A DNA stretch of 64,000 bases from assembly GCA_022495995.1 (NCBI GenBank), contig JAFEMH010006946.1, forward strand, positions 43,586-107,585, read 5' to 3'. Origin of the DNA: Adenophora triphylla var. japonica (lineage: Eukaryota; Streptophyta; Magnoliopsida; Asterales; Campanulaceae). The position numbers were made by a program, and so were the translations under genes. Below, in pieces: positions 23,245 through 36,173 of the stretch. A model generated the notes under the pieces. It was not told where the DNA came from and made no database searches. It saw nothing but the letters and a program-made list of their open reading frames with translations. The stretch's first letter is position 1; every line of letters begins with the position of its first letter.

Positions 23245-24681
23245 TGTTAGTCAAATATATGTATAACTTTAGAATTGCTTAATCCCAATCATAATAAGCA
23301 TTATTGAGGACCCTTAACTTTAACTAGACCAAATATAATTTTTCTATGTATGATAGGTTCCCTTAGTGCTAGTGCCAGTGTTTATTTTAATGTAATTTTC
23401 TCAAAGTTTGAAGACTTGAAGACCTGAAGATTTTCCTTGTGACTTACTGATTATTTGATAGAGAAGCTTTCCCTAACTGGTTGACTACTTAAGCGATATC
23501 ATATGTCTAACCGATCAACTCTCTAACCGATTGAGACTGTCAACCGGTCAAGCATCTATCAGCTTATCAGTTGCTAACCGGCCAGGCTTATTCTACAAGT
23601 TTCTTTCAGCTAGCCGAAGCATTTATTGCTCCCAACTACTCAGCCCCCAATTTAGCTGAAATTGGTAAAACAACATACTGAGAAGACATTCCTGCATCCT
23701 GTCAGAATCTCAAAAAGGAATATCAAAGTTACCAGTACTCACATCACCTCAACCACTCGATGGAAATTATCTTCATCAAATCTCAGGCATTAAATGAAAA
23801 AGATATCCTCATTAAGTGCCTGCCAGTCCAAGTCATCCCCTCAACCTCTTCAGAGATAACAACTCTATTTTGAAATTCACTATAAATAGCTTCTCCAGAG
23901 CATTGAAGAGGGTTGGTGCATTTAAGATCTTTGAGAGTGAGCCGCCAAGAACTACCAACCTTTAAGCATTCAAGTTCAAGGCATTAAAGTCCCTCATAAA
24001 CACTAGACTATCTCTGTTTGGAAAAACACTCGGCACCTTCAATCAATATTTGTTGTGTTCCCAAACAAGGCTATGATTGGAACACATTGATTGAATCACA
24101 CACACAACCTAGAGAAATCAGTTCAACTTGTGAACACATCTCTAGAAAACACTTGGTCATTCTTGTTGCACGATCCATTAGTGGTCACTTTACTTTTAGC
24201 AGCCTTCAATCATTTGGCTTGCAATTTGTAATAGTTAGGTATCATTAATAGTGCACTTTCACAAATCCAAGTTTTAACCAAACTTGGTAGAGGACGTAGC
24301 AGTTATTTAACACTGCGAACCTCTTCAAACAACCGTGTCATTTCTTTTGTGTTTGGTTATTATTTGTGTAGTTGTAACTGGTTGATAATCTCTCAACCGG
24401 TCACAACCTGTTGTTTCTTGTTACTGCTTATTTGTTTGGCTTTACTTGTAAAATACAACCATTGCATGAGATTTTAAACTTACTCTTTGAAAATCCCTTG
24501 CCTAACCGATTTGTGTGAGTACTTTAACTGATATCATTTCCGCTGTGCAAACTATTCCCATCGGTTAGCCCTTGAGATTAGATACTCAACATTTTCAAAA
24601 GGTTTTTAAGAGTTTTAAGAAAAAGTTTTAACAGGCTATTCACCCCCCCTCTAGCCTGATTCCTACCAATTGGGCCTAACA
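23245..24681 (+). repeat. Right LTR of copia element
   Basis: TGTTAG...CTAACA, 1437 bp, TATA box at 23881-23888. It differs from the left LTR by scattered substitutions and by a short insertion near 23970. AACCGG-type motifs are better preserved here than in the left LTR (for example CAACCGGTCAAGC against CAAATGATCAAGC). Confidence 0.92.
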
Positions 24682-27600
24682 CGGAGGCGAATTTAGGTAA
24701 TATTTTCTTATATTTGTTGTTGTAGTTGTATTAGCAACAAATTTCTAACCCTCTTCCTTCCTCAGTGATGAAGCCTAGGTAGCAACAATGGACGCCTCGA
24801 TTAAGCTTTTGATTAAGGAACGTTTGGACCGGTTAGACTCGCTTTCTGACTAAGAAAAGATTTTGATTAAAGCCCTAATATTACCGATGGATTATACCGT
24901 CGGTAATCTCTCCGACGATAACGCCGGTCATTGGCCGGCGACTTTCTTTACCGACAGACCATTTCCGACAATATAAATGCCTTTACCGACGGACCGTCCG
25001 TCGGTATTACCGACGAAAAAGTCCGCCGGTATTACCAACCAGAATATACCGACGGACTCCGATGGAACGCTCCGTCAGTAAAAGGGCAATTTCAAGTAGT
25101 GTCATAATTTCAAAAATTATCAGATTAATTTATCTATGACTTTTATTAGATTGTTGTTGTGAGTATGCTAATTGAGTGTTAAAAATAAAGAAGTATTAAA
25201 ACCCTCTTTCATTCTGGGGTGTCTTTTAAAATAGAAATCTGTCTTAAATCTAAGGAATTGACTGCGGAATAATTTTGGGGTGGAGAAGGCGGGCTGTCGG
25301 AGGCGGATTTAGGTAATATTTTCTTGTATTTGTTGTTGTAGTTGTATTAGCAACAAATTTCTAACCCTCTTCCTTCCTCTGTGATGAACCCTAGGTAGCA
25401 ACAATGGACGACTCGCTTAAGCTTTTGATTAAGGAACGTTTGGACCGTTGGGACTCGCTTTCTGACTAAGAAAAGATTTTGATTAAAGCCCTAATATTTA
25501 CTAACGGATTATTCTGTCGGTAATCTCTCCAGCGATAACGCCGATCATTGGCTTGTTACTTTCTTTACAGACGGACCATTTCCGACAATATAAATACCTT
25601 TTTCGAAGGACCGTCCGTCGGTATCACCGACGAAAAAGTCCGCCGGTATTACCAACCAGAATATACCGACCGACTCCGAAAGAATGCCTCCGTCGGTAAA
25701 GCCTAATTACCGACGGAAATTTCTGTCGGTAAAAGGGCAGTTTCAAGTAATGTCATAATTTAAAAAATTATCAGATTAATTTATCTACAACTTTTATTAG
25801 ATAGTTGTTGTGAGTATGCTAATTGAGTGTTGTAAATAAAGAAGTATTAAAACCCTATTTCATTTTGGGTGTCTTTTAAAATAGAAATATGTCTTAAACC
25901 TAAGGAAATTGAATGCGAAACAATTTTGGGGCGGAGAAGGCGAGCTGTCGGTGACGGATTTAGGTAATATTTTCTTGTATTTGTTGTTGTAGTTGTATTA
26001 GCAACAAATTTCTAACCCTTATCCTCCCTCTGTGATGAACCCTAGGTAGCAACATTGGACGACTCACTTAAGCTTTTGATTAAGGAATGTTTGGACCGTT
26101 GGGACTCGCTTTCTGACTAAGAAAAGATTTTGATTAAAGCCCTAATATTTACCGACGGATTATTCCGTCAGTAATCTCTCCGGTGATAAAGCCGGTCATT
26201 GGTCGACGGCTTTCTTTACCGACGGACCCGACAATATAAATGCCTTTTCCGACGGACCGTCCGTCAGTATTACCGACGGAAAAGTCAGCCGATTTTACCA
26301 ACCAGAATATACCGACGGACTCAGTCAGAACACGTCCGTCGGTAAAGCCTAATTACCGACGGAAATTGATCTTTTCCGACGAAAATTTCCGTCGGTAAAA
26401 TGACAGTTTCAAGTAGTGTCATAATTTAAAAAATTATCAGATTAATTTATCTATGACTTTTATTAGATAGTTGTTGTGAATATGCTAATTGAGTGTTGTA
26501 AATAAAGAAGTATTAAAATCCTCTTTCATTTTGGGGTGTCTTTTAAAATAGAAATCTGTCTTAAACCTAAGGAAATTGACAGCGGAACAATTTTGGGGCG
26601 GAGAAGGCGGGCTGTCAGAGGGGGATTTAAGTAATATTTTCTTATATTTGTTGTTGTAGTTGTATTAGAAACAAATTTCTAACCCTCTTCCTTATTCTGT
26701 GATGAACCCTAGGTAGCAACAATGGACGACTAACTTAAGATTTTGATTAAGGAACGTTTGGATCGTTGGGACTCGCTTTCTGACTTAGAAAATATTTTGA
26801 TTAAAGCCCTAATATTTACCGACGGATTATTCCATCGGTAATCTCTCCGGCGGTAACGCCTGTCATAGGCCGGCTACTTTCCTTACCGACTGACTATTTC
26901 TGACAATATAAATGCCTTTAACGACGGACCATCAGTCGGTATTACCGACGAAAAAGTCAGCGGGTTTTACCAACCAGAATATACGATGGATCCGACGGCG
27001 CGTACGTCGGTAAAGCCTTATTACCGACGGAAATTTCCGTCGGTAAAAGAGCAGTTTCAAGTAGTGTCTTAATTTCAAAAATTATCAGATTAATATATCT
27101 ATGACTTTTATTAGATAGTTGTTGTGAGTATGCTAATAGAGTGTTGTTAATAAAGAAGTATTAAAACCCTTTTTCATTTTGGGGTGTCTTTTAAAATAGA
27201 AATTTATCTTAAACCTAAGGAAATTGACTGCGGAACAATTTTGGGGCGGAGAAGGCGGGCAGTCGGAGGCGGATTTAGGTAATATTTTATGGTATTTGTT
27301 GTTGTAGTTGTATTAGCAACAAATTTCTAACCCTCTCCATTCCAATGTGATGAACCCTATGTAGCAACAATGGACGACTCACTTAAGCTTTTGATTAAGG
27401 AACGTTTGGATCGTTGGGACTCGCTTTCTGACTTAGTTAAGATTTTGATTAAACCCCAAATATTTACCAACAGATTATTCCGTCGGTAATCTCTCCGGCG
27501 ATAACGTCGGTCATTGGCCGACGACTTTCTTTACAGATGGACCAATTCCGACAATATAAATGCCTTTACCGACGGACCATCCATCGGTATTACCGACGAA

Positions 27601-29977
27601 ATAGTCGGGCGGTATTACCAACCAGAATATACCGACTGACTCCGACGGAACGCGTCCGTCAGTAAAGCCTTATTACCGATGGAAATTGGTCTTTTCCGAC
27701 GGAAATTTCCGGTTGTAAAAGGGCAGTTTCAAGTAGTGTCATAATTTCAAAAATTATCAGATTAATTTATCTATAACTTTTATTAGATAGTTGTTGTGAG
27801 TATGCTAATTGAGTGTTGTAAATAAAAAAGTATTAAAACCATCTTTCATTTTGGGGTGTGTTTTAAAATAGAAATCTGTCTTAAATCTAAGGAAATTGAC
27901 TGCGGAACAATTTTGGGGCGGAGAAGGCGGGCTGTCGGAGTCGGATTTAGGTAATATTTTCTTGTATTTGTTGTTATAGTTGCATTAGCAACAAATTTCT
28001 AACCCTCTTCCTTCCTCTGTGATGAACTCTAGGTAGCAACAATAGACGACTCGCTTAGGCTTTTGATTAAGGTACGTTTGGACCGTTGGGACTCGCTTTC
28101 TGCCTCAGAAAAGATGTTGATTAAAGCCCTAATATTTACCGACGGATTATTCCGTTGGTAATCTCTCCGGCGATAATGCCGGTCATTGGCCAGCGACTTT
28201 CTTTACCGACGAACCATTTCGGACAATATAAATAGCCTTTACCGATGGACCTTTCGTCGGTATTACCGACGGAAAAGTTCGTCGGTATTACCAACCAGAA
28301 TATACCGACGGACTCCGATAGAACGCGTCCGTCGGTAAAGCCTAATTACCGACGAAAATTGGTCTTTTTCGATGGAAATTTCCATCAGTAAAAGGGCAGT
28401 TTCAAGTAATGTAATAATTTCAAAAATTATCAAATTAATTTATCTATGATTTTTAGTAGATAGTTGTTGTGAGTATGCTAATTGAGTGTTGTAAATTAAG
28501 AAGTATTATAACCCACTTTCATTTTGGGGTATCTTTTAAAATAGAAATATGTCTTAAACCTAGTGAAATTGACTGCGGAATAATTTTTAGGGCGTAGAAG
28601 ACGGGCTGTCGGAGTCGGATTTAAGTAATATTTTCTTGTATTTGTTGTTGTACTTGTATTAGCAACAAATTTCTAATCCTCTTCCTTCCTCTGTGATGAA
28701 CCCTAGGTAACAACAATGGATGAATCGCTTAAGCTTTTGATTAAGGAACGTTTTGACCGTTGGGACTTGCTTTCTGACTTAGTTAAGATTTTGATTAAAG
28801 CCCTAATATTTACCGACATATTATTTCGTCGGTAATCTCTTCGGCGATAATGCCGATCATTGGCCGGCGACTTTCTTTCCGACAGACCATTTCTGATAAT
28901 ATAAATGCCTTTACCAAAGGACCATCCGTCGGTATTACCGACGGAAAATTCTGTCGGTATTACCAACCAAAATACACCGACGAACTCCGACGGACTCCGA
29001 CGGAACGCGTCAGTCGGTAAATTCTTATTACCGACTTTTATTAGATAGTTGTTGCGAGTATGCTAATTGGGTGTTGTAAATAAAGAAGTATTAAAACCCT
29101 CTTTCATTTTGGGGTGTCTTTTAAAATAGAAATCTGTTTTAAACCTAAGGAAATACATTGCGGAACAATTTTGGGGCGGAGAAGCCAAGCTTTCAGAGAC
29201 GAATTTAGGTAATATTTTCTTGTATTTGTTGTTGTAGTTGTATTACTAACAAATATCTAACCCTCATCCTTCCTCTGTGATGAACCCTAGGTAGCAACAA
29301 TGGATGACTCGCTTAAGCTTTTGATTAAGGAACGTTTGGACCATTCACCGATCATTGGCCGGCGACTTTTTTTACCGATGGACCATTTCCGACAATATAA
29401 ATGCCTTTACCAACGGACCGTCCGTCGGTATTACCGACGAAAAAGTCCGTCGATATTACCAACCAGTATATATTGACGAACTCCGACGGAACGCGTCCGT
29501 CTGTAAAGCCTAATTACCGACGGAAATTGTTCGTTTTCGACGAAAATTTCCTTCGGTAAAAGGGCAGTTTCAAAGATTGTCATAATTTAAAAAATTATCA
29601 GATTAATTTATCTATGACTTTTATTAGATAGTTGTTATGAGTATGCTAATTGAGTGTTGTAAATAAAGAAGTATTAAAACCCTTTTTCCTTTTGGGGTGT
29701 GTTTTAAAATCGAAATCTGTCTTAAACCTAAGGACATTGACTGTGGAAAATTTTTTGGGGCGGAGACGGATTTAGGTAATATTTTCTTGTATTTGTTGTT
29801 GTAGTTGTATTAGGAACAAATTTTAAACCTATTCCTTCCTCTGTGATGAACCCTAGATAGCAACAATGGACGACTCACTTAAGCTTTTGACTAAGGAACG
29901 TTTGGACTGTTGGGACTCGCTTTCTGACTAAGAAAAGATTTTGATTAAAGCCCTAATATTTACCAACGGATTATTCC
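24682..29977. repeat. Satellite section without clear higher-order structure
   Basis: Eight monomers that do not follow the A-G order found further right. The monomer near 28829 has lost the CACTA terminus. The one near 29345 has lost about 125 bp across the gene-derived/CACTA joint. Most start-codon segments read GACTAA (stop) after the first 21 codons. Confidence 0.75.
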
Positions 29978-32900
29978 GTCGATAATCTCTCCGGCGATAA
30001 CGCCGGTCATTGGTCGGTGACTTTCTTTACTGACGAACCATTTTCGACAATATAAATGCCTTTACCGACGGACTGTCCGTCAGTATTACCGACGAAAAAG
30101 TCCGCCGATATTACCAACCAGGATATACCGACGAACTCCGACGGAACGTGTCCGTCGGTAAAGCCTTATTATCGAATTTTATTAGATAGTTGTTGTGAGT
30201 ATGCTAATTGAGTATTGTAAATAAGGAAGAATTAAAATCCTCTTTCATTTTGGGATGTCTTTTGGGGCGGAGAAGGCGAGTTGTCGGAGATGGATTTTGG
30301 TAATATTTTCTTGTTTTGGTTGTTGTAGTTGTATTAGGAACAAATTTTTAAACCTCTTTCTTCCCTGTGATGAACCATAGGTTTCAACAATGGACGACTC
30401 GCTTAAGCTTTTGATTAAGGATCGTTTGGACAGTTGGGACTTGCTTTCTGACTCAAAAAATATTTTGATTAAAGCCTTAATATTTACCGACGGATTATTC
30501 CGTCGGTAATCTCTCCGGCGATAACGCCGGTCATTGGCCGGCAACTTTCTTTACCGACGGACTGTCCGTTAGTACTATCGACGAAAAAGTCCGTCGATAT
30601 TACCAACCAGAATATACCGAAGGACTCCGACGGAACGCGTCCTTCGATAAAGCCTTATTACCGACTTTTATTAGATAGTTGTTGTGAGTATGTTAATGGA
30701 GTGTTGTAAATAAAGAAATATTAAAACCCTCTTTCATTTTGGGGTGTCTTTTAAAATAGAAATATATCTTCAACCTAAGGAAATTGACTGCGGAACAATT
30801 TTGGGGCGGAGAAGACGAGCTGTCGGAGACGAATTTAGGTAATATTTTCTTGTATTTGTTGTTGTAGTTGAATTAGAAACAAATTTCTAAACCTCATCCT
30901 TCCTCTGTGATGAACCCTAGGTAGCAACAATGGACGACTCGCTTAAGATTTTGATTAAGGAACGTTTGGACTGTTGGAACTCGTTTTCTGACTAAGAATA
31001 GATTTTGATTAAAGCCCTAATATTTACCGACGGATTATTCCTTCGGTAATCTCTCCAGCTATAACGCCGGTCATTGGCTGGCGGCTTTCTTTATCGACGT
31101 ACCATTTCCAACATTATAAATGCCTTTACCGACGGACCGTCCGTCGGTATTACCGACGAAAAAGTCTGCCGGTATTACAACCCAGAATATACCGACAGAA
31201 CGCGTCCGTCGGTAAATCCTAATTATCGACGAAAATTGGTCTTTTTCGACGGAAATTTCCTTCGATAAAAGGACAGTTTCAAATAGTGTCATAATTTAAA
31301 AAATTATCAGATTAATTTATCTATGACTTTTATTAGATAGTTTTTGTGAGTATGCTAATTGAGTGTTGTAAATAAAGAAGTATTAAACCCCTTTTTCATT
31401 TTGGGGTGTGTTTTTAAATAGAAACAAATTTCTAACCCTCATCCTTCCTCTGATTTAAGTAATATATTCTTGTATTTGTTGTTGTAGTTGTATTAGAAAC
31501 AAATTTCTAACCCTCATCCTTCCTCTATGATGAACCCTAGGTAGCAACAATAGACGACTCGCTTAAGATTTTGATTAAGGAACATTTGTATAGTTGGGAC
31601 TCGCTTTCTGACTAAGAAGAGATTTTGATTAAAGCCCTAATAATTACCGACGGATTATTGCGTCGGTAATCTCTCCGGCGATAACGTCGGTCATTGGCCG
31701 GCGGCTTTCTTTAGCGACGGAGCATTTCCGACAATATAAATGCCTTTACCGACGGACCGTCTGACGGTATTACCGACGAAAAAGTCCGCCGGTATTATCA
31801 ACCAGAATATACCGACGGAACGCGTCCCTCGGTAAAGCCTAATTACCGACAGAAATTGGTCTTTTCCGACGAAAATTTTTGTCGGTAAAAGGGCAGTTTC
31901 AAGTGGTGTCATAATTTCGAAAGTTATCAGATTAATTTATCTATGACTTTTATTAGATAGTTGTTATGAGTATGCTAATTGAGTGTTGTAAATAAAGAAG
32001 TATTAAAACCCTCTTTCATTTTGGGGTGTCTTTTAAAATAGAAATCTGTCTTAAACCTAAGGAAATTGACTGCGGAACAATTTTGGAGCGGAGAAGGCGG
32101 GCTGTCGGAGGCGGATTTAGGTAATATTTTCTTGTATTTGTTGTTGTAGTTGTATTAGCAACAAATTTCTAACCCTCTTCCTTCCTCTGTGATGAACCCT
32201 AGGTAGCAATGATGGAGGACTCGCTTAAACTTTTGATTAAGGAACGTTTGGACCGTTGGGACTCGCTTTCTGACTCAGAAAATATTTAGATTAAAGCCCT
32301 AATATTTACCGACGGATTATTCCAATGGTAATCTCTTCGGCGATAACGCCGGTCAATGGCCGGCGACTTTCTTTACCGACGGACCATTTCCGTCAATATA
32401 AATGCCTTTACCGACAGACTGACCGTCGGTATAACAAACGAAAAAGTCCGCCGATATTACCAACCATAATATACCGACGTACTCCGACGGAACGCGTTCG
32501 TTGGTAAAGCCTTATTACCGTCGAAAATTGGTCTTTTTCGACAGAAATTTCCGTCGGTAAAAGGGAAGTTTCAAGTAATGTCATAATTTCAAAAATTATC
32601 ATATTAATTTATCTATGACTTTTATTTGATAGTTGTTGTGAGTATGATAATTGAGTGTTGTAAATAAAAAAGTATTAAAACCCTCTTTTATTTTGGGGTG
32701 TCTTTTAAAATAAAAATCTGTCTTAAACCTAAGGAAATTGATTGCGGAACGATTTTGGGGCGGAGAAGGCGGGCTGTCGGAGACGGATTTAGGTAATATT
32801 TTCTTGTATTTGTTGTTGTAGTTGTATTAGCAACAAATTTCTAACCCTCTTCATTCTTCTGTGATGAACCCTAGTTAGCAACAATGGACGACTCGCTTAA

Positions 32901-33554
32901 GCTTTTGATTAAGGAACGTTTGGACCAATGGGACTTGCTTTCTGACTCAGAAAAGATTTTGATTAAAGCCCTAATATTTACCGACTGATTATTCCGTCGG
33001 TAATCTCTTCGGCGATAACGCCGGTCTTTGGCCGGCGACTTTCTTTACTGACGGACTATTTTCGACAATATAAATGCCTTTACTGACGAACCTCCGTCAG
33101 TATTACCGACGGAAAAGTTTGCGGTATTACCAAATAAATATACCAACGGGCTCCGATGGAATGCTTCCGTCGATAAAGCCTAATTACCGACGAAAATTGG
33201 TCTTTTTCGATGTAAATTATCGTCGGTATAAGGGCAGTTTCAAGTAGTGTCTTAATTTAAAAAATTATCAGATTAATTTATCTATAACTTTTATTAGATA
33301 GTTGTTGTGAGTATGCTAATTGAGTGTTGTAAATAAAGAAGTATTAAAACCCTCTTTCATTTTGGGGTGTCTTTTAAAATAGAAATCTGTCTTAAACCTA
33401 AGGAAATTGATTGCGGAACAATTTTTTGGGCCGGAGAAGGCGGGCTGTCGGAGGCGGATTTAGGTAATATTTTCTTGTATTTGTTGTTGTAGTTGTATTA
33501 GCAACAAATTTCTAACCCTAATCTTTCCGCTGTGATGAACTTTAGGTATTAACA

Positions 33555-33674
33555 ATGGACGACTCGCTTAAGTTTTTGATTAAGGAACGTTTGGACCGTT
33601 GGGACTCGCTTTCTGACTCAGAAAAGATTTTGATTAAAGCCCTAATATTTACCGATGGATTATTCCTTCGGTAA
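33555..33674 (+). other. Example of satellite mini-frame (39 codons) across gene/CACTA joint
   Basis: The gene-derived half ends with ATGGACGACTCG..., in the context AACAATGG that is typical for plant start codons. The first ~32 codons read MDDSLK(F/L)LIKERLDRWDSLSD followed by (S/L)EKILIKALIF, then run into CACTA sequence and stop at TAA of CGGTAA. A TAG|GTA...TAG intron-like segment lies just upstream in most monomers. The protein was not recognised. Monomers differ at one codon: TCA, TTA or TAA (stop). Whether it is expressed is unknown. Confidence 0.5.
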
Positions 33675-33923
33675 TCTCTCCGTCAATAACGCCGGTCATT
33701 GGCCGGCGACTTTCTTTATCGACGGACCATTTCAGACAATATAAATGCCGTTACCGACGGACCGTCCATCGATATTACCGACGGAAAAGTCCGCCGGTAT
33801 TACCAACCCGAATATACCGACGGACTCCGACGGAATGCGTTCTTCGGCAAAGCCTTATTACCGACGGAAATTGGTCTTTTCCGACAGATATTTCCGTCGG
33901 TAAAAGGGCAGTTTCAAGTAGTG
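33649..33923. mobile_element. Example of CACTA transposon terminus within a monomer
   Basis: On the reverse strand the segment starts CACTACTTGAAACTGCCC, followed by repeated TTACCGACGG/CCGTCGGTAA subterminal motifs. This is the typical layout of plant En/Spm (CACTA) ends. The bases after it (TCA) would be the 3-bp target duplication position. The other terminus and a transposase are absent, so only one end was caught up in the satellite. Confidence 0.8.
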
Positions 33924-34323
33924 TCATAATTTAAAAAATTATCAGATTAATTTATCTATGACTTTTATTAGATAGTTGATGTGAGTATGCTAATTGAGTG
34001 TTGTAAATAAAGAAGTATTAAAACCCTTTTTCATTTTGGGGTGTGTTTTTAAATAGAAATATGTCTTAAACCTAAGGAAATTGACTGCGGTACAATTTTT
34101 GGGGCGGAGACGGATTTAGGTAATATTTTCTTGTATTTGTTGTTTTAGTTGTATTAGGAACAAATTTTAACCCTATTCCTTCCTTTGTGATGAACCCTAG
34201 ATAGCAACAATGGACGACTCACTTAAGCTTTTGACTAAGGAACGTTTGGACCGTTGGGACTCGCTTTCTGACTAAGAAAAGATTTTGATTAAAGCCCTAA
34301 TATTTACCAACGGATTATTCCGT

Positions 34324-36173
34324 CGATAATCTCTCCGGCGATAACTTCGGTTATTGGTCGGTTTCTTTCTTTACTAACGAACCATTTCCGACTATATAAA
34401 TGTCTTTACCGACGGATTGTCCGTCAGTATTACCGACAAAAAAGTCCGCCGATATTACCAACCAGGATATACCGACGGACTCCGACGGAACGTGTCCGTC
34501 GGTAAAGCCATATTACCGACTTTTATTAGATAGTTGTTGTGAGTATGCTAATTGAGTATTGTAAATAAGCAAGAATTAAAACCCTCTTTCATTTTGGGAT
34601 GTCTTTTGGGGCGGAGAAGGCGAGTTGTCGGAGATGGATTTTGGTAATATTTTCTTGTTTTTGTAGTTGTAGTTGTATTAGGAACAAATTTCTAACCCTC
34701 TTCCTTCTTCTGTGATGAACCCTAGTTAGCAACAATGGACGACTCGCTTAAGCTTTTGATTAAGGAACGTTTGGACCATTGGGACTTGCTTTCTGACTCA
34801 GAAAAGATTTTGATTAAAGCCCTAATATTTACCGACGGATTATTCCGTCGGTAATCTCTTCGGCGATAACGCCGGTCTTTGGCCGGCGACTTTCTTTACT
34901 GACGGACTATTTTCGACAATATAAATGCCTTTACTGACGAACCTCCGTCAGTATTACCGACGGAAAAGTTTGCGGTATTACCAAATAAATATACCAACGG
35001 GCTCCGACGGAACGCTTCCGTCGATAAAGCCTAATTATCGACGAAAATTGGTCTTTTTCGATGTAAATTATCGTCGGTATAAGGGCAGTTTCAAGTAGTG
35101 TCTTAATTTAAAAAATTATCAGATTAATTTATCTATAACTTTTATTAGATAGTTGTTGTGAGTATGCTAATTGAGTGTTGTAAATAAAGAAGTATTAAAA
35201 CCCTCTTTCATTTTGGGGTGTCTTTTAAAATAGAAATCTGTCTTAAACCTAAGGAAATTGATTGCGGAACAATTTTTTGGCCCGGAGAAGGCGGGCTGTC
35301 GGAGGCGGATTTAGGTAATATTTCTTGTATTTGTTGTTGTAGTTGTATTAGCAACAAATTTCTAACCCTAATCTTTCCGCTGTGATGAACTTTAGGTATT
35401 AACAATGGACGACTCGCTTAAGTTTTTGATTAAGGAACGTTTGGACCGTTGGGACTCGCTTTCTGACTCAGAAAAGATTTTGATTAAAGCCCTAATATTT
35501 ACCGACGGATTATTCCTTCGGTAATCTCTCCGTCAATAACGCCGGCCATTGGCCGGCGACTTTCTTTATCGACGGACCATTTCAGACAATATAAATGCCT
35601 TTACCGACGGACCGTCCATCGATATTACCGACGGAAAAGTCCGCCGGTATTACCAACCCGAATATACCGACGGACTCCGACGGAACGCGTCCGTCGGCAA
35701 AGCCTTATTACCGACGGAAATTGGTCTTTTCCGACAGAAATTTCCGTCGGTAAAAAGGGCAGTTTCAAGTAGTGTCATAATTTAAAAAATTATCAGATTA
35801 ATTTATCTATGACTTTTATTAGATAGTTGATGTGAGTATGCTAATTGAGTGTTGTAAATAAAGAAGTATTAAAACCCTTTTTCATTTTGGGGTGTGTTTT
35901 TAAATAGAAATATGTCTTAAACCAAAGGAAATTGACTGCGGTACAATTTTTGGGGCGGAGACGGATTTAGGTAATATTTTCTTGTATTTGTTGTTTTAGT
36001 TGTATTAGGAACAAATTTTAACCCTATTCCTTCCTCTGTGATGAACCCTAGATAGCAACAATGGACGACTCACTTAAGCTTTTGACTAAGGAACGTTTGG
36101 ACCGTTGGGACTCGCTTTCTGACTAAGAAAAGATTTTGATTAAAGCCCTAATATTTACCAACGGATTATTCCG
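34324..36173. repeat. Extra A-F-G block from a 1.85-kb duplication
   Basis: After type A (34324) the array goes directly to F (34848) and G (35519) and then to A again (36174). The F-G-A run at 32997-34847 is repeated at 34848-36707 with few differences. The type A monomer at 34324 changes near 34680-34700 from A-type sequence (TTAGGAACAAATTT) to the sequence normally found at the E-F border (CCTCTTCCTTCTTCTG). Confidence 0.85.

Larger units (their letters stand above)
10037..24681 (+). mobile_element. Ty1/copia element, 14.6 kb, SIRE/Maximus-like, with third coding region
   Basis: LTRs of 1422 and 1437 bp (TGTTAG...CTAACA) flank the element, and perfect CGGAG target duplications sit at 10032-10036 and 24682-24686. 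The internal order is PBS, gag, protease, integrase, reverse transcriptase, RNase H, then a further coding region of about 4 kb, then the polypurine tract. Integrase before reverse transcriptase makes it Ty1/copia. The very long gag with two zinc knuckles and the extra 3' coding region fit the SIRE/Maximus lineage (inference). All coding regions carry stops or frameshifts, so the copy is inactive. It interrupts a satellite monomer. Confidence 0.92.
29978..34323. repeat. Higher-order repeat copy 1 (types A-B-C-D-E-F-G)
   Basis: Seven monomers with diagnostic variants: A (29978, GATAATCTCTCC, no CACTA end), B (30503, short, GTACTATCGACG), C (31043, CTCCAGC), D (31663, GCGACGGAGCATT), E (32325, CTTCGGCGATAACG after TTCCAATGG), F (32997, ATAAATATACCAACGGGC) and G (33668, CTCCGTCAATAACG). 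A to A is about 4346 bp. Type C here carries an extra deletion and is 620 bp. Confidence 0.85.
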
